Positions 8,400 to 17,626 are shown, numbered from the stretch's first letter. The stretch: DNA of 64,000 bases from an uncultured SAR116 cluster alpha proteobacterium (GCA_902524215.1 CABZCK010000002.1:52639-116638), one strand, 5' to 3'. Notes: generated from the sequence alone by a model not told the origin. Numbers and translations are program-made.

Positions 8400-9251
8400 T
8401 TGGAATTTATCCAACATGACGCACCACTATCTGGAAGTATAAAAGATATTGATTTAAATGATTTTATATCAAATCAAGCAAAAACAAATATAATAAAATT
8501 TGTTGACAATAATTTAGTAGTACTTATTAAAAATCAATTCATAAATGAATATAAGCTTAAAGAGTTTAGTAATTTTTTTGGAGAGTTAGACCCACCAGGA
8601 CCAAATCCTTATGGTATTAATTTTTTGCCAGAACATCCTGAAATTAATGTAATATCAAACGTTAAAAATTCGAAGGGAATTCCTATTGGAAACCTTGGAG
8701 ACGGCGAAGCAACATGGCACGCAGATATGACTTATCTTAAAAAACCTCCAAAATACGGAATACTTTATGCAGTTGAGGTACCTAAAAATCAAGGAAATAC
8801 TCATTTTGCAAACATGTATAAAGCCTATGATAACCTACCAAATAATTTAAAAAAAATTATTGATGATAAAATAATAATACATGATAGCTCTCATAATAGT
8901 GCTGGAATGCTTAGAAAAGGTTTTGAAAAAGTTAGTAGGCCAGATTTAACACCAGGTGCACATCATCCTGCTGTTATAACTAATCCACACACAAATAAAA
9001 AAAGACTTTTTTTAGGAAGAAGGCCTAATGCTTACATTTTAGGTTTAAGAATAAATGAGAGCGAGAAATTATTAAATGATATTTGGCATTATGCTACAAC
9101 TGACGAAGTTACCTGGACTCAAAATTGGGAAGTTGGTGATTTGTTAATTTGGAAAAACTTATATGTTCTTCATAAAAGAGATGCATTTGATCCAAATTCA
9201 AGAAGAATTATGCATAGAACTCAAATTAAGGGAAATGACAATCTAAATTAA
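8400..9251 (+). CDS. TauD/TfdA-family 2-oxoglutarate/Fe(II) dioxygenase
   Basis: 283 residues with the iron motif H107-x-D109 (WHADMTY) and the distal H272 in RRIMHRTQ with R273 just after it, where the family binds 2-oxoglutarate. Members hydroxylate small acids or cleave ether or sulfonate groups. The start is TTG at 8400: AGGAG at 8388-8392 ends 7 nt before it and no ATG lies nearby, so the alternative start is well supported. Inside a meta-cleavage operon it may remove a side chain or ether from the aromatic substrate. That role is a guess. Confidence 0.82.
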   Translation: MEFIQHDAPLSGSIKDIDLNDFISNQAKTNIIKFVDNNLVVLIKNQFINEYKLKEFSNFFGELDPPGPNPYGINFLPEHPEINVISNVKNSKGIPIGNLGDGEATWHADMTYLKKPPKYGILYAVEVPKNQGNTHFANMYKAYDNLPNNLKKIIDDKIIIHDSSHNSAGMLRKGFEKVSRPDLTPGAHHPAVITNPHTNKKRLFLGRRPNAYILGLRINESEKLLNDIWHYATTDEVTWTQNWEVGDLLIWKNLYVLHKRDAFDPNSRRIMHRTQIKGNDNLN

Positions 9252-9336
9252 GATAGCTAATAAATTGTAAAAAGTTGTTGTTCCAAAAGTATCTAAATGT
9301 AAAGATTATTTAATTAAAATATAAACGGAGGATTTT

Positions 9337-10326
9337 GTGGAATTAATTTTTCAAAAATTTAAATTATTTGTTATTGGATTTTTTAGCTCAATAGCAATTT
9401 TTTCATTATCTCTTTTATTTGGATTTTCAGCTAACGCGGACGAATATCCAAATAAACCAATTGAGATAGTTATTCATGCTAAGTATGGAGGTGGAACTGA
9501 TACAACCGCCAGAATGGCATCAATAAGATCAAGAAGAATATTAAAAACAGATATTAGAATAGTTTCAAAAAGAGGTGGAGCAGGAGCAAAGGCTCAAAAT
9601 TATGTGCTGACAAGGCCTGCTGATGGTTATACTGTAATGGCCCTCACACAAACTCATTTATATACTATGGCTAGAGGTAAATCTAACATGAAAATTGATG
9701 ACATAGTTGGGGTAGCTAGAGCAATGGATGACCCAACTTTTATTACTGTGTCTGGGAAAAGTAAGTATAAGACATTAGACGACGTTATCAGTGCATCAAA
9801 AAAAGCTCCCTTAAACTGGGGTGTAGCAAATATTGGTGGAACTGAACATATAGGTCTTGTTCAATTTGCAAAAGAAGCTGGAATAAAAGTTAAAGTAGTA
9901 CCTTTTGGTTCTGGAGCACAAATGGTTCAAGCTTTAATGGCTGGCAAAATTGATGCTACGTTACCTAATGTAAGTGAAGCCACAAACCAAGTTGCTGACG
10001 GAACTTTTAGAGCGCTAGTTGTTTTAGCCGAAAAAAGATTAAAAGATTATCCTAATGTTCCTTCTTCATACGAATTAGGTATTAAAGCTAAATGTTCTAC
10101 AACGAGAGGATATGCTGTATTAGCTTCGACTCCAAAACCAATTATTGAAAAAATTTCAAAAGGATTGGTTAAAGCGATGAAACATAAAGTATTTGCTAAC
10201 TATTTAGCTAGTGCAGGTTTAACTGTAGAAGGTAGTGTTGCAGGTACAGCAGTTTGGGACAAACATCTTAAAGAAGAATTTAAGGTGGCTCAAAGTGCAT
10301 TAAAAGATTTGGGGTTATTGAAATAA
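9337..10326 (+). CDS. Tripartite tricarboxylate transporter solute-binding protein (TctC/Bug family)
   Basis: 329 residues with a signal peptide (hydrophobic segment about 13-33, ending SANA before DEYPNKP). The mature start YPNKPIEIVIHAKYGGGTD is the classic Bug-family opening. It starts with GTG at 9337 behind GGAGG. Bug proteins bind carboxylates, including aromatic acids such as terephthalate or phthalate, in the periplasm. It leads a tctC-tctB-tctA set within the ring-cleavage operon, which argues for an aromatic acid substrate. Confidence 0.9.
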   Translation: MELIFQKFKLFVIGFFSSIAIFSLSLLFGFSANADEYPNKPIEIVIHAKYGGGTDTTARMASIRSRRILKTDIRIVSKRGGAGAKAQNYVLTRPADGYTVMALTQTHLYTMARGKSNMKIDDIVGVARAMDDPTFITVSGKSKYKTLDDVISASKKAPLNWGVANIGGTEHIGLVQFAKEAGIKVKVVPFGSGAQMVQALMAGKIDATLPNVSEATNQVADGTFRALVVLAEKRLKDYPNVPSSYELGIKAKCSTTRGYAVLASTPKPIIEKISKGLVKAMKHKVFANYLASAGLTVEGSVAGTAVWDKHLKEEFKVAQSALKDLGLLK

Positions 10327-10338
10327 TTTAATTCACTA

Positions 10339-10836
10339 ATGAATAATTCTTTTAAAAATTTATTTAATAAAACTGATACTATCATAGCGATCATAATATT
10401 TGCTATGATAGTATTTTTATGGAATGCTGCAGACAACTTTGATAGCGTTTCGGATTTGTTTGCACAAAACATACCGCCTCAATTGTTTCCTCAAATTTTG
10501 TTAATTACAATTGGTTTATTAACAGTATTAATACCGTTTGAACACATTTTACTAAAAAAGTCTGGCAAAGATATCGACTCAGGTAGGAAGAAAAAAATTA
10601 ATTTTGCAACTTACGGTACGATGGCTATTTTATTAACGATAATTGTTTTTTCAGAATTTTTAGGAGCTTATGTTACAATTTTTTTAGCATGTTTTGTTCT
10701 TCCAGTTTTCTGGGGAGAAAAAAATCTTAAATTATTGATACCTTATATCATTTTATTTCCACTATTTATAATATTGATATTTAATATTTTATTAGGTGTT
10801 TATTTTGAACCAGGTATCTTAGAAGGCTATTTATAA
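10339..10836 (+). CDS. Tripartite tricarboxylate transporter small membrane subunit (TctB family)
   Basis: 165 residues with about four hydrophobic helices (17-30, 49-67, 92-118 and 130-155), the size and order of TctB, the small membrane partner of TctA. It lies 12 bp after tctC. Codons 13-26 hold a perfect 13-bp inverted repeat followed by T residues (annotated separately), at the same offset as the hairpin in dctQ of the TRAP operon. Confidence 0.78.
   Translation: MNNSFKNLFNKTDTIIAIIIFAMIVFLWNAADNFDSVSDLFAQNIPPQLFPQILLITIGLLTVLIPFEHILLKKSGKDIDSGRKKKINFATYGTMAILLTIIVFSEFLGAYVTIFLACFVLPVFWGEKNLKLLIPYIILFPLFIILIFNILLGVYFEPGILEGYL
10376..10414 (+). terminator. Intragenic hairpin with U-tract at the start of tctB (putative attenuator)
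   Basis: Perfect 13-bp arms (ATACTATCATAGC and GCTATGATAGTAT) flank a 13-nt loop. The right arm runs straight into TTTT, giving five T in a row. The first stem base is nucleotide +38 of tctB. The form is that of an intrinsic terminator placed after the binding-protein gene but inside the next reading frame. Confidence 0.55.
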
Positions 10837-10848
10837 TTAGGGCTATTT

Positions 10849-12321
10849 ATGGAAGATATAGTTAAAGGTTTATCCTTAATTTTAGAATTTGAAAATATAA
10901 TTTTAATTTTAGGTGGAGTATTAATTGGAGTTTTAGTAGGAGCTCTGCCTGGATTAAGTTCACCAATGGCTATAGCTTTATTGATACCATTTACCATAAC
11001 ACTTGATCCGGTAGCCGCTATCGCTATGATGGCAGCTTTATATTGTGCTGGTACCTTTGGTGGCTCTATTACAGCTATTCTAATCAATGCACCTGGAGCA
11101 CCTCCAGCAGTTGCTACAGCTCTTGATGGATATCCAATGGCTAAAAATGGAGAGCCTGGAAGAGCACTTGGTCTCGCAGCTGTTTCAAGTGTGCTTGGTG
11201 GTATATTTAGTTTGATTGTTTTTATTTTTGCTGCACCATTACTTGCACAAGTTGCCCTAGAATTTGGACCACAGGAATATTTTGGTTTAGCTATTTTTGC
11301 ACTTTCTATGCTTGCAACAATGAGTGGCAAATCTTCAATAAGAAATCTTATCTCAGGTTGTGTTGGCGTTTTAATTGGTACTATTGGAATTCATTTAACG
11401 ACTGGAGTAGAGAGATTTACATTTGATGTACCTGAGTTAGAAGAAGGTATAAGTTTTGTTCCTGTTTTAATTGGTTTATTTGCAGTTAGTGAACTGTTTA
11501 AGCAGTCGGAAACATTAAACTCTGTTGTTGATAGAATTCACGCTAAAGCTTTAAGATTACCAACAATTGCAGAATTAAAAAAACTGAAATATACAATTTT
11601 AAGATCTTCAGGGATAGGAACTTTTATCGGAATTTTGCCTGCAGAAGGATCTACAGTCGCTGCTATTATGGGTTATAATGAAGCTAGGAGATGGTCAAAA
11701 AATAAAGATCAGTTTGGGAAAGGTTCGCCAGAAGGTATTGTTGGCCCAGAAGCAGCAAATAATTCTGCTGCTGGTGGCGCAATGGTTCCTACATTAGCCT
11801 TAGGAATTCCTGGCAGTGGATCTACAGCTCTTATACTAGCAGCTCTAATAATGCATGGATTTCGTCCTGGACCTTACTTAATAAATGAAACTCCTGAATT
11901 TGTTTATGCTATTTTTGGTGCAATGTTAATTGCAAATTTTGGCTTTCTAATTATTGGTCTAATTGGAGCTAAATTCTTTTCATTAGTAGCATTCATACCA
12001 AAAAAACTTTTATGGCCTGCTGTTTTCATATTTGCTATGATTGGCTCTTATTCGTTTAGTTCTTCAATGTTTGATGTTTGGGTTATGTTAACATTTGGTG
12101 TAATTGGATATTTTATGAGTAGACATGGATTTTCTGCCGCTCCATTAGTAATGGGTTTGATTCTTGGAAAATTAGTTGAGGAAAGTTTTTCTCAATCAAT
12201 GATAATTCACGATAATAATTTCTTTGCATTACTAGACAAACCAATAGTAGTTTTCTTCTTCATACTCACTTTCTTAAGCCTGACTACTCCCCTTTGGACA
12301 AAAATTTTTAAGAAAAATTAA
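10849..12321 (+). CDS. Tripartite tricarboxylate transporter large membrane subunit (TctA family)
   Basis: 490 residues, about 12 hydrophobic helices, with the glycine-rich family signatures GALPGLSSPMA near 32-42, FGGSITAILINAPGAPPA near 72-89 and the second-half repeat ALGIPGSGSTA near 321-331. TctA forms the sodium- or proton-coupled channel. It is 12 bp after tctB, and its stop is immediately followed by the ATG of the MmgE/PrpD gene, so they belong to one transcript. Confidence 0.92.
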   Translation: MEDIVKGLSLILEFENIILILGGVLIGVLVGALPGLSSPMAIALLIPFTITLDPVAAIAMMAALYCAGTFGGSITAILINAPGAPPAVATALDGYPMAKNGEPGRALGLAAVSSVLGGIFSLIVFIFAAPLLAQVALEFGPQEYFGLAIFALSMLATMSGKSSIRNLISGCVGVLIGTIGIHLTTGVERFTFDVPELEEGISFVPVLIGLFAVSELFKQSETLNSVVDRIHAKALRLPTIAELKKLKYTILRSSGIGTFIGILPAEGSTVAAIMGYNEARRWSKNKDQFGKGSPEGIVGPEAANNSAAGGAMVPTLALGIPGSGSTALILAALIMHGFRPGPYLINETPEFVYAIFGAMLIANFGFLIIGLIGAKFFSLVAFIPKKLLWPAVFIFAMIGSYSFSSSMFDVWVMLTFGVIGYFMSRHGFSAAPLVMGLILGKLVEESFSQSMIIHDNNFFALLDKPIVVFFFILTFLSLTTPLWTKIFKKN

Positions 12322-13692
12322 ATGTCAAATAAATTTGACGAATTTGGGATTGCTGAAAATTTTGCTAATTGGTGTTTTAACATAGAATTTGAAGACATAC
12401 CAAATGAAGTTATTGATAAAATCAAATTAATTTTTATGGATAGCTTAGGTTTAATTTTTGCTAGTAGAAATGAAGATTATATTAAAGCAATAAAAAAATC
12501 TTTTACTGATAGCGGCAATTGTAGTGTTCCTGGACACTCAGAAAAATTTTGTCCATCAGATGCTATTATATTAAGTGGTACTGCAATACATGGAGAAGAT
12601 TTTGATGATACTTTTGAGGGAACACCAGTTCATGTAGGTTCTGTAATGTCTTCTTCACTATTAACTGCTGCAGAATATTATAAATTAAAGCCTGAAGAGA
12701 TTTTAAAAGGATTTGCTGTCGGATCAGAGCTAATGTGCAGACTTGCTCTTGTGTCGCCTATGGCAATCCATAAACAAGGATTTCATCCAACTGCGATACT
12801 AGGTTCATTTGGAGCATCTATTGGCATTTCAAAAATATTAAAAAATAATATATCTCAAATGACTTCATCCTTAGGAATAGTTGGTAGTATGGCTTCAGGT
12901 ATTATTGAATATCTGGCTGAGGGCACCTGGACCAAGAGATTACATCCAGGTTGGGCTGGAGCTTCAGGTTGGAAATCTGCTCACTTAGGAAAAAGTAATT
13001 TTAAAGGTCCTAGAACTGTATTTGATGGAAAAAACGGTATTTTTAATTCTTTTGCTGATAGAAAGATAATTCCTGACTTTGAAAAATTAACTAATGATTT
13101 AGGATCATGTTGGCATACAAATGATCTTGCTATAAAACCTTTCGCATGTGGAACAATGACACAACCATTTATTGATTGTGCAATTAAAGCAAGAGATAAA
13201 GTAAAAGATTTAAATGAAATTAAATCAATCATATGCAAAGTAGGAGAAGGAACTGTTCATAGATTATGGGAACCATTGTCAGAAAAAAGAAACCCTACAA
13301 CTCCATATAGTGCAAAATTCTCAGTACCATTTTGCATTGCTGCAGGTCTTTTTTTTGGTAAAGCAGGCCTCGTAGAATTCACAGAAAAACAGATAAAAGA
13401 TCATGATATTTTAAATCTGTGTTCAAAGATTTCTTATGAAATTGACCCTGAAAATGAATATCCAAAAAATTATAGTGGTGACATTAAAATTATTCTTAAT
13501 AATTCTCAAGTCATTCAAGAGATACAACCGGGTTTAAGAGGAGGAAGATTATTTCCTTTAGATGGAAAAGAAGTTGAAGAAAAATTTTTAGATAATTTGA
13601 AATTTGGTAATCTAAATTCAAGTGAAATTAATAATGTAAAAAAATTCTTTAAAACTTTTTTTAAAGATCCAGATTTTTCTTTATTAAATTAG
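12322..13692 (+). CDS. MmgE/PrpD family protein
   Basis: 456 residues matching the MmgE/PrpD fold: DSLGLIFAS near 31-40, GEDFDDTFEGTPVHVG near 93-108 and the HPGWAGASG loop near 210-218. Characterised members are 2-methylcitrate dehydratase, cis-aconitate decarboxylase and related lyases. It starts directly at the tctA stop and is the last gene of the eight-gene run. A (de)hydratase or decarboxylase acting late on a ring-cleavage product fits the setting, but the reaction is not known. It ends with a 4-bp overlap with the convergent YdjM-type gene. Confidence 0.82.
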   Translation: MSNKFDEFGIAENFANWCFNIEFEDIPNEVIDKIKLIFMDSLGLIFASRNEDYIKAIKKSFTDSGNCSVPGHSEKFCPSDAIILSGTAIHGEDFDDTFEGTPVHVGSVMSSSLLTAAEYYKLKPEEILKGFAVGSELMCRLALVSPMAIHKQGFHPTAILGSFGASIGISKILKNNISQMTSSLGIVGSMASGIIEYLAEGTWTKRLHPGWAGASGWKSAHLGKSNFKGPRTVFDGKNGIFNSFADRKIIPDFEKLTNDLGSCWHTNDLAIKPFACGTMTQPFIDCAIKARDKVKDLNEIKSIICKVGEGTVHRLWEPLSEKRNPTTPYSAKFSVPFCIAAGLFFGKAGLVEFTEKQIKDHDILNLCSKISYEIDPENEYPKNYSGDIKIILNNSQVIQEIQPGLRGGRLFPLDGKEVEEKFLDNLKFGNLNSSEINNVKKFFKTFFKDPDFSLLN

Positions 13693-14699
13693 ATTTCTTT
13701 ATTACAAAAATTACCAAATAACATAGCTTTTAATTTTGGTAATCTCTCAAAGAAGTTTTCCCTATTAACTACCCATTTTATATGATCTGTATATTTAGGG
13801 TCTGGATTAATCTTTATTCCCCACAGACCTTCTGCCTCATTCGGAATTGCAGAATATCTTACATCTATAATTAGGTCTTTTTCATTATCGTATGCTAGAT
13901 AACCTTGAGAAAACCAATTAAACCTTAAGATATCCTTAAATTGCTTACTATCTTTATTTAAATTTATATAATGAATATTAGTATCAAGTTTATCAATTGT
14001 TTCTCCAAAACAAAATCTTGTCTTTCCAAGAAGATTTACTGAGTCTATATAATATTTACCATCATATAAGTATACAATTTTCCATAAAAAAATATTTCCA
14101 AAACTAGGTTTAACAGTAATCTTTTTAAAGTCATGGTTTCTATACTTAGCAAGATTTATTGCTTCTTTTAAAGCTAAAGAACTTTGAAAAAATCCAAACC
14201 CTAAATATGCAAAAATCCAAAATAAACTTACTATATTTAAAAATTTATTTTTCATAATAACAGCTAAGAACATGAGTAATAATATTGGTATAGTCAAAAG
14301 AGGATCAATTATAGAAATACTATTCCACGCAAACCTATAATTCGAAAATGGCCATAATAACTGTGTCCCATAACTTGTACATGCATCTAGCAAAGCATGA
14401 GTAGAGTACCCGATAAAAGCAAAAATGTAATTTTCAAAAAAGGTAATATATTTTTTAAAAACATAATAAGTAAATAAAGTTACAATTAGTGCGCCAAGAG
14501 GGATAAAAATAAAAGAATGGGAGAATTGCCTGTGATACTCTAAGCTGAGCAATGGGTCATAAGATGACTTAATAAATACATCAAGATCTGGAGCTAAACC
14601 AGCTAAAACTCCAATAATTGTAGCAACAGTTATTTTTTTTTTTGAAGAAAAAAACTGAGAGAACAAACCTCCAAAAGTTCCTTGTGTTATTGGATCCAT
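13689..14699 (-). CDS. YdjM/YbcI-type membrane-bound metal-dependent hydrolase family protein
   Basis: 336 residues. The N-terminus MDPITQGTFGGLFSQFF, followed by APDLDVF and YHRQFSHSF, is the pattern of the YdjM family (LexA-regulated membrane hydrolases). The histidines and aspartates in these motifs are the supposed metal site. About four or five hydrophobic helices fill residues 20-190; a soluble C-terminal part follows. The cellular role of the family is poorly known. It is transcribed alone, against the catabolic operon. Confidence 0.78.
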   Translation of the reverse strand: MDPITQGTFGGLFSQFFSSKKKITVATIIGVLAGLAPDLDVFIKSSYDPLLSLEYHRQFSHSFIFIPLGALIVTLFTYYVFKKYITFFENYIFAFIGYSTHALLDACTSYGTQLLWPFSNYRFAWNSISIIDPLLTIPILLLMFLAVIMKNKFLNIVSLFWIFAYLGFGFFQSSLALKEAINLAKYRNHDFKKITVKPSFGNIFLWKIVYLYDGKYYIDSVNLLGKTRFCFGETIDKLDTNIHYINLNKDSKQFKDILRFNWFSQGYLAYDNEKDLIIDVRYSAIPNEAEGLWGIKINPDPKYTDHIKWVVNRENFFERLPKLKAMLFGNFCNKEI

Positions 14700-14776
14700 A
14701 TTATTCCATTTATGTTATTAAATTATTGACGATATCTATCCTTATACACTAACTTATATGAAGGTACAAAAGTATA

Positions 14777-16378
14777 ATGACGAAAAATTCTTACGATGCA
14801 ATAATAATTGGAGCTGGCTTTTCAGGCTTATATCAACTTTATAAATTAAGAGATCAATTGAATCTCAATTGTAGAGTGTTAGAGAAAGGTTCTGGTATTG
14901 GAGGGACTTGGTATTGGAACAGATATCCCGGAGCAAGATGTGATACTGAAAGTCATGCATATACGTATTTTTTTTCCGAAGAAATATTTCAAGAATGGGA
15001 GTGGAGTGAACGCTATCCAGGCCATGCAGAAATTCGTAAATACTTAAATTATGTTTCAAATAAATATTCTTTAAATAAAGATATACAGCTTGATACTGAA
15101 GTTATTTCAGCAACATATAATGAAAAAAATAATTTGTGGATTTTAAAAACAAAAAATGATGAAACATTTACAACTAAATTTTTAATAACAGCAGTTGGAT
15201 GTATTTCAACAACAAATGTACCTGATATAAAAGGTTTAAATAAATTTGAGGGTGAATATTACCATACAGGAAATTGGCCTAAAAATGACGTTGATTTTTC
15301 TGGAAAAAAAGTAGGGCAAATTGGGACTGGGTCAACTGGGATACAGGCCGCACCTGTAATTGCAGAAAAAGCAAAACATCTTACAGTTTTCCAAAGAACA
15401 CCAAATTTTAGTGTGCCAGCCAGAAATAATACTCTGACCAAAGAATTCAAAAAGTATGTAAAAAATAATTATAATGAACTTAAATCACTTGTAAAAGAAA
15501 CGCCTAATGGTCATGCTTTTCGGATTAGTGAAAAACTTACTTTTGATGTTGGTGAAAAGGAAAGAGAACAAAAATACGAAGAATTCTGGGAAAAAGGGGG
15601 GTTGCAATTTAGAGGTGTTTTTAAAGATATAATTACAAACAAACAAGCCAATGACTCTGCATCAAATTTTTTAAAGAAAAAAATTAGTCAAGTTGTTAAA
15701 AATAAAGAGTTTGCAAAAATACTTACGAATTTTGATCATCCATATGGGTGCAAAAGACCTCCAATAGACACAAATTATTTTGAAACTTATAATAGGGACA
15801 ATGTTCATTTAGTAGATATTAAAAAAGATCCTATAATTGAAATTGATAAAACTGGAATTAAAACTGAAAAAAATTATTTTAAACTAGATACAATTGTTTT
15901 CGCAACAGGTTATGACGCAATGACCGGCACTCTTATAAATTTAAATATAACTGGAGAAAATAGCTTGAAGTTAAAAGATTATTGGAATGAAGGCCCGAAA
16001 ACTTACCTTGGTTTACAAATTGCAGGTTTTCCTAATATGTTTACTATCACAGGACCTGGTAGCCCTTCGGTACTAACAAATATGCCTACAGCAATTGAAC
16101 AACATGTTGAATGGATTACAAATTGTATCTCATTCATGATAAAAAATGATTTTAAAAAAATCACAACTTCAGAAAAAGAATCAGTCGAATGGGGTAAGCA
16201 AGTTAAAGAAGCAGCAGATAAAACATTACTTCCTACTGTTAAACATTCTTGGTATTTAGGCGCTAATATTCCTAACAAACCAAGAGTATTTATGCCTTAC
16301 GCAGGAGGACTTCCGACTTACACAAAAATTTGTGAAAATATAAAAAATAATAACTACAAAGGCTTCTTATTTTACTAA
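14777..16378 (+). CDS. Baeyer-Villiger flavin monooxygenase
   Basis: 533 residues. GAGFSG (12-17) binds FAD, GGTWYWNRYPGARCD (42-56) is typical of the family, and FEGEYYHTGNWP (157-168) matches the Baeyer-Villiger fingerprint FxGxxxHxxxWP exactly. GTGSTG (183-188) binds NADPH. These enzymes insert oxygen next to a ketone to give esters or lactones; cyclohexanone and phenylacetone monooxygenases are the models. It stands alone, with the next gene convergent, so the physiological ketone is unknown. Confidence 0.9.
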   Translation: MTKNSYDAIIIGAGFSGLYQLYKLRDQLNLNCRVLEKGSGIGGTWYWNRYPGARCDTESHAYTYFFSEEIFQEWEWSERYPGHAEIRKYLNYVSNKYSLNKDIQLDTEVISATYNEKNNLWILKTKNDETFTTKFLITAVGCISTTNVPDIKGLNKFEGEYYHTGNWPKNDVDFSGKKVGQIGTGSTGIQAAPVIAEKAKHLTVFQRTPNFSVPARNNTLTKEFKKYVKNNYNELKSLVKETPNGHAFRISEKLTFDVGEKEREQKYEEFWEKGGLQFRGVFKDIITNKQANDSASNFLKKKISQVVKNKEFAKILTNFDHPYGCKRPPIDTNYFETYNRDNVHLVDIKKDPIIEIDKTGIKTEKNYFKLDTIVFATGYDAMTGTLINLNITGENSLKLKDYWNEGPKTYLGLQIAGFPNMFTITGPGSPSVLTNMPTAIEQHVEWITNCISFMIKNDFKKITTSEKESVEWGKQVKEAADKTLLPTVKHSWYLGANIPNKPRVFMPYAGGLPTYTKICENIKNNNYKGFLFY

Positions 16379-16379
16379 G

Positions 16380-16853
16380 CTAATCACTAGCTATATCATT
16401 TATTTGAGATATTTTTTTTCTTAGATTTGTTATTCTGCTTGATAATTCTCCATCAACTTTAGAGTCTCCCTTTAAAGATGATAATAACTCGGAAACTTCG
16501 TTAGCAAGTTGATTAATTTTACTATTAGCGTCCATTAAACGAACCTGAGTTTTTCTAATCAAAGCATTTAAAACAACATCATTTTTCTTTAATTGTACAA
16601 AATAATCTTTTGGAATAATGTTTGCAACAACTTTTTGGGAACAAGCTTTAGCTGTAACTGTTCTCTTAGTTCCTAAAAGCAAAGAAGTTTCTCCAAAAAC
16701 TTCGCCTACTCCTAATCTATTTAACTGAAATTTATCTTTTGTTTCTATAATTACATAACCTTCCAATATCAAATAAGCTTCCTCAGGAATATTTCCAATT
16801 TCATAAATTAATTCTCCTGGGTTCCAAATTATTGAATTGTCATTTCTTTGCAT
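16380..16853 (-). CDS. Cyclic nucleotide-binding domain protein without HTH
   Basis: 157 residues. Residues 10-110 form a Crp-type beta-roll (WNPGELIYEIGNIPEEAYLI, then GEVFGETSLLLGTKRTVTA, the phosphate-binding cassette). The remaining 45 residues are a charged helix with no DNA-binding motif, so it is a sensor or scaffold rather than a transcription factor. The next gene upstream is a small membrane protein and then pcaGH, all on the same strand. A GAF-cyclase encoded at 25336-26835 could supply a cyclic nucleotide. Confidence 0.78.
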   Translation of the reverse strand: MQRNDNSIIWNPGELIYEIGNIPEEAYLILEGYVIIETKDKFQLNRLGVGEVFGETSLLLGTKRTVTAKACSQKVVANIIPKDYFVQLKKNDVVLNALIRKTQVRLMDANSKINQLANEVSELLSSLKGDSKVDGELSSRITNLRKKISQINDIASD

Positions 16854-16865
16854 AATTATTTTCGT

Positions 16866-17036
16866 CTATCCTAAAGGGGGCATCCAAAAAACATATCCCC
16901 AAAAAACCACATAACAGAAAAAAAGAAAATATGCGAAAAGGCCCATGGGCTTATTATCTTTTGTCCTTTCATTTTCTTCCAATGTTTCCTTTATGTAGGA
17001 TTGGTAGTGTCGAATAATTAAGTTTGATCTAGGCAT
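16866..17036 (-). CDS. Small single-span membrane protein, unknown function
   Basis: 56 residues from ATG 17036 (MPRSNLII...); a TTG at 17060 could extend it by eight codons and overlap pcaG. The first half is charged and helical, and residues 32-53 are a hydrophobic, aromatic-rich segment (FAYFLFFCYVVFWGYVFW) ending MPPLG. It lies between pcaG and the cyclic-nucleotide-binding gene on the same strand, 12 bp from the latter. I do not recognise the family. Confidence 0.55.
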   Translation of the reverse strand: MPRSNLIIRHYQSYIKETLEENERTKDNKPMGLFAYFLFFCYVVFWGYVFWMPPLG

Positions 17037-17049
17037 AGTTAATGATAAC

Positions 17050-17622
17050 TTAAAATTCAAAAAAAATCGTCTCTTTTTTTCCTTGAAGATAAATATTAAA
17101 AATAAAATTTTTATTATCTTCCGTGTAAGGAATTAAAGTGTTTAATCTATCTTCAATTTTTATACTATTTAACATTAAATCATTTCTTAAATCATTTTCC
17201 AGAAAATACATGCGAGTAATTAATGGCCTGTTCATTCCTCTTGCCACAATCCAAAATGTAATATAAGAAGCAGAAAGAGATCCATCTGTATTAATTTTAT
17301 TTCCTGGCCGAATAGTTTTAAGTTGATACTCTCCAGTTTTAAAGTCTGTGACTATTCTTGCGAATCCTTGATTACTGGAATAGTTTCCATTTTCGTCACA
17401 TTGCCATGTTTCTATCATTGCATCTATTATTGGTTCGTCATTCCCATCATATATTTTTCCTTTGATATTGATGGCTTCATTATCAGAAATGTCTTGGAAA
17501 GATGTCAGACCCAATTCACTCTTGAAAATATTAATCCCTGTTATTCTAGGAGTACATCCAATATGTAGGAATGGACCAGCAGTTTGAGAAGGTGTATCTA
17601 TCAACTTTTTAGGTTCATTCAT
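17050..17622 (-). CDS. pcaG: Protocatechuate 3,4-dioxygenase, alpha subunit
   Basis: 190 residues from ATG 17622. The opening PSQTAGPFLHIG is the PcaG signature, followed by the intradiol beta-sandwich with IWxCDxNGxYS-like and RPGNKIN segments. The iron ligands sit in PcaH; the alpha chain shapes the active site. The in-frame TTG at 17652 is less likely because ATG 17622 lies just after the pcaH stop and has GAGAAGG about 11 nt upstream. With PcaH it opens protocatechuate to 3-carboxy-cis,cis-muconate. No other pca genes are in the window. Confidence 0.88.
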   Translation of the reverse strand: MNEPKKLIDTPSQTAGPFLHIGCTPRITGINIFKSELGLTSFQDISDNEAINIKGKIYDGNDEPIIDAMIETWQCDENGNYSSNQGFARIVTDFKTGEYQLKTIRPGNKINTDGSLSASYITFWIVARGMNRPLITRMYFLENDLRNDLMLNSIKIEDRLNTLIPYTEDNKNFIFNIYLQGKKETIFFEF

Positions 17623-17626
17623 AATT

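Noticed and set aside
10827-11330. 167-codon minus-strand ORF opposite tctA
   Set aside because: Ala/Pro/Ile-rich mirror of the TctA glycine-rich region, with no ribosome site; TctA is certain.
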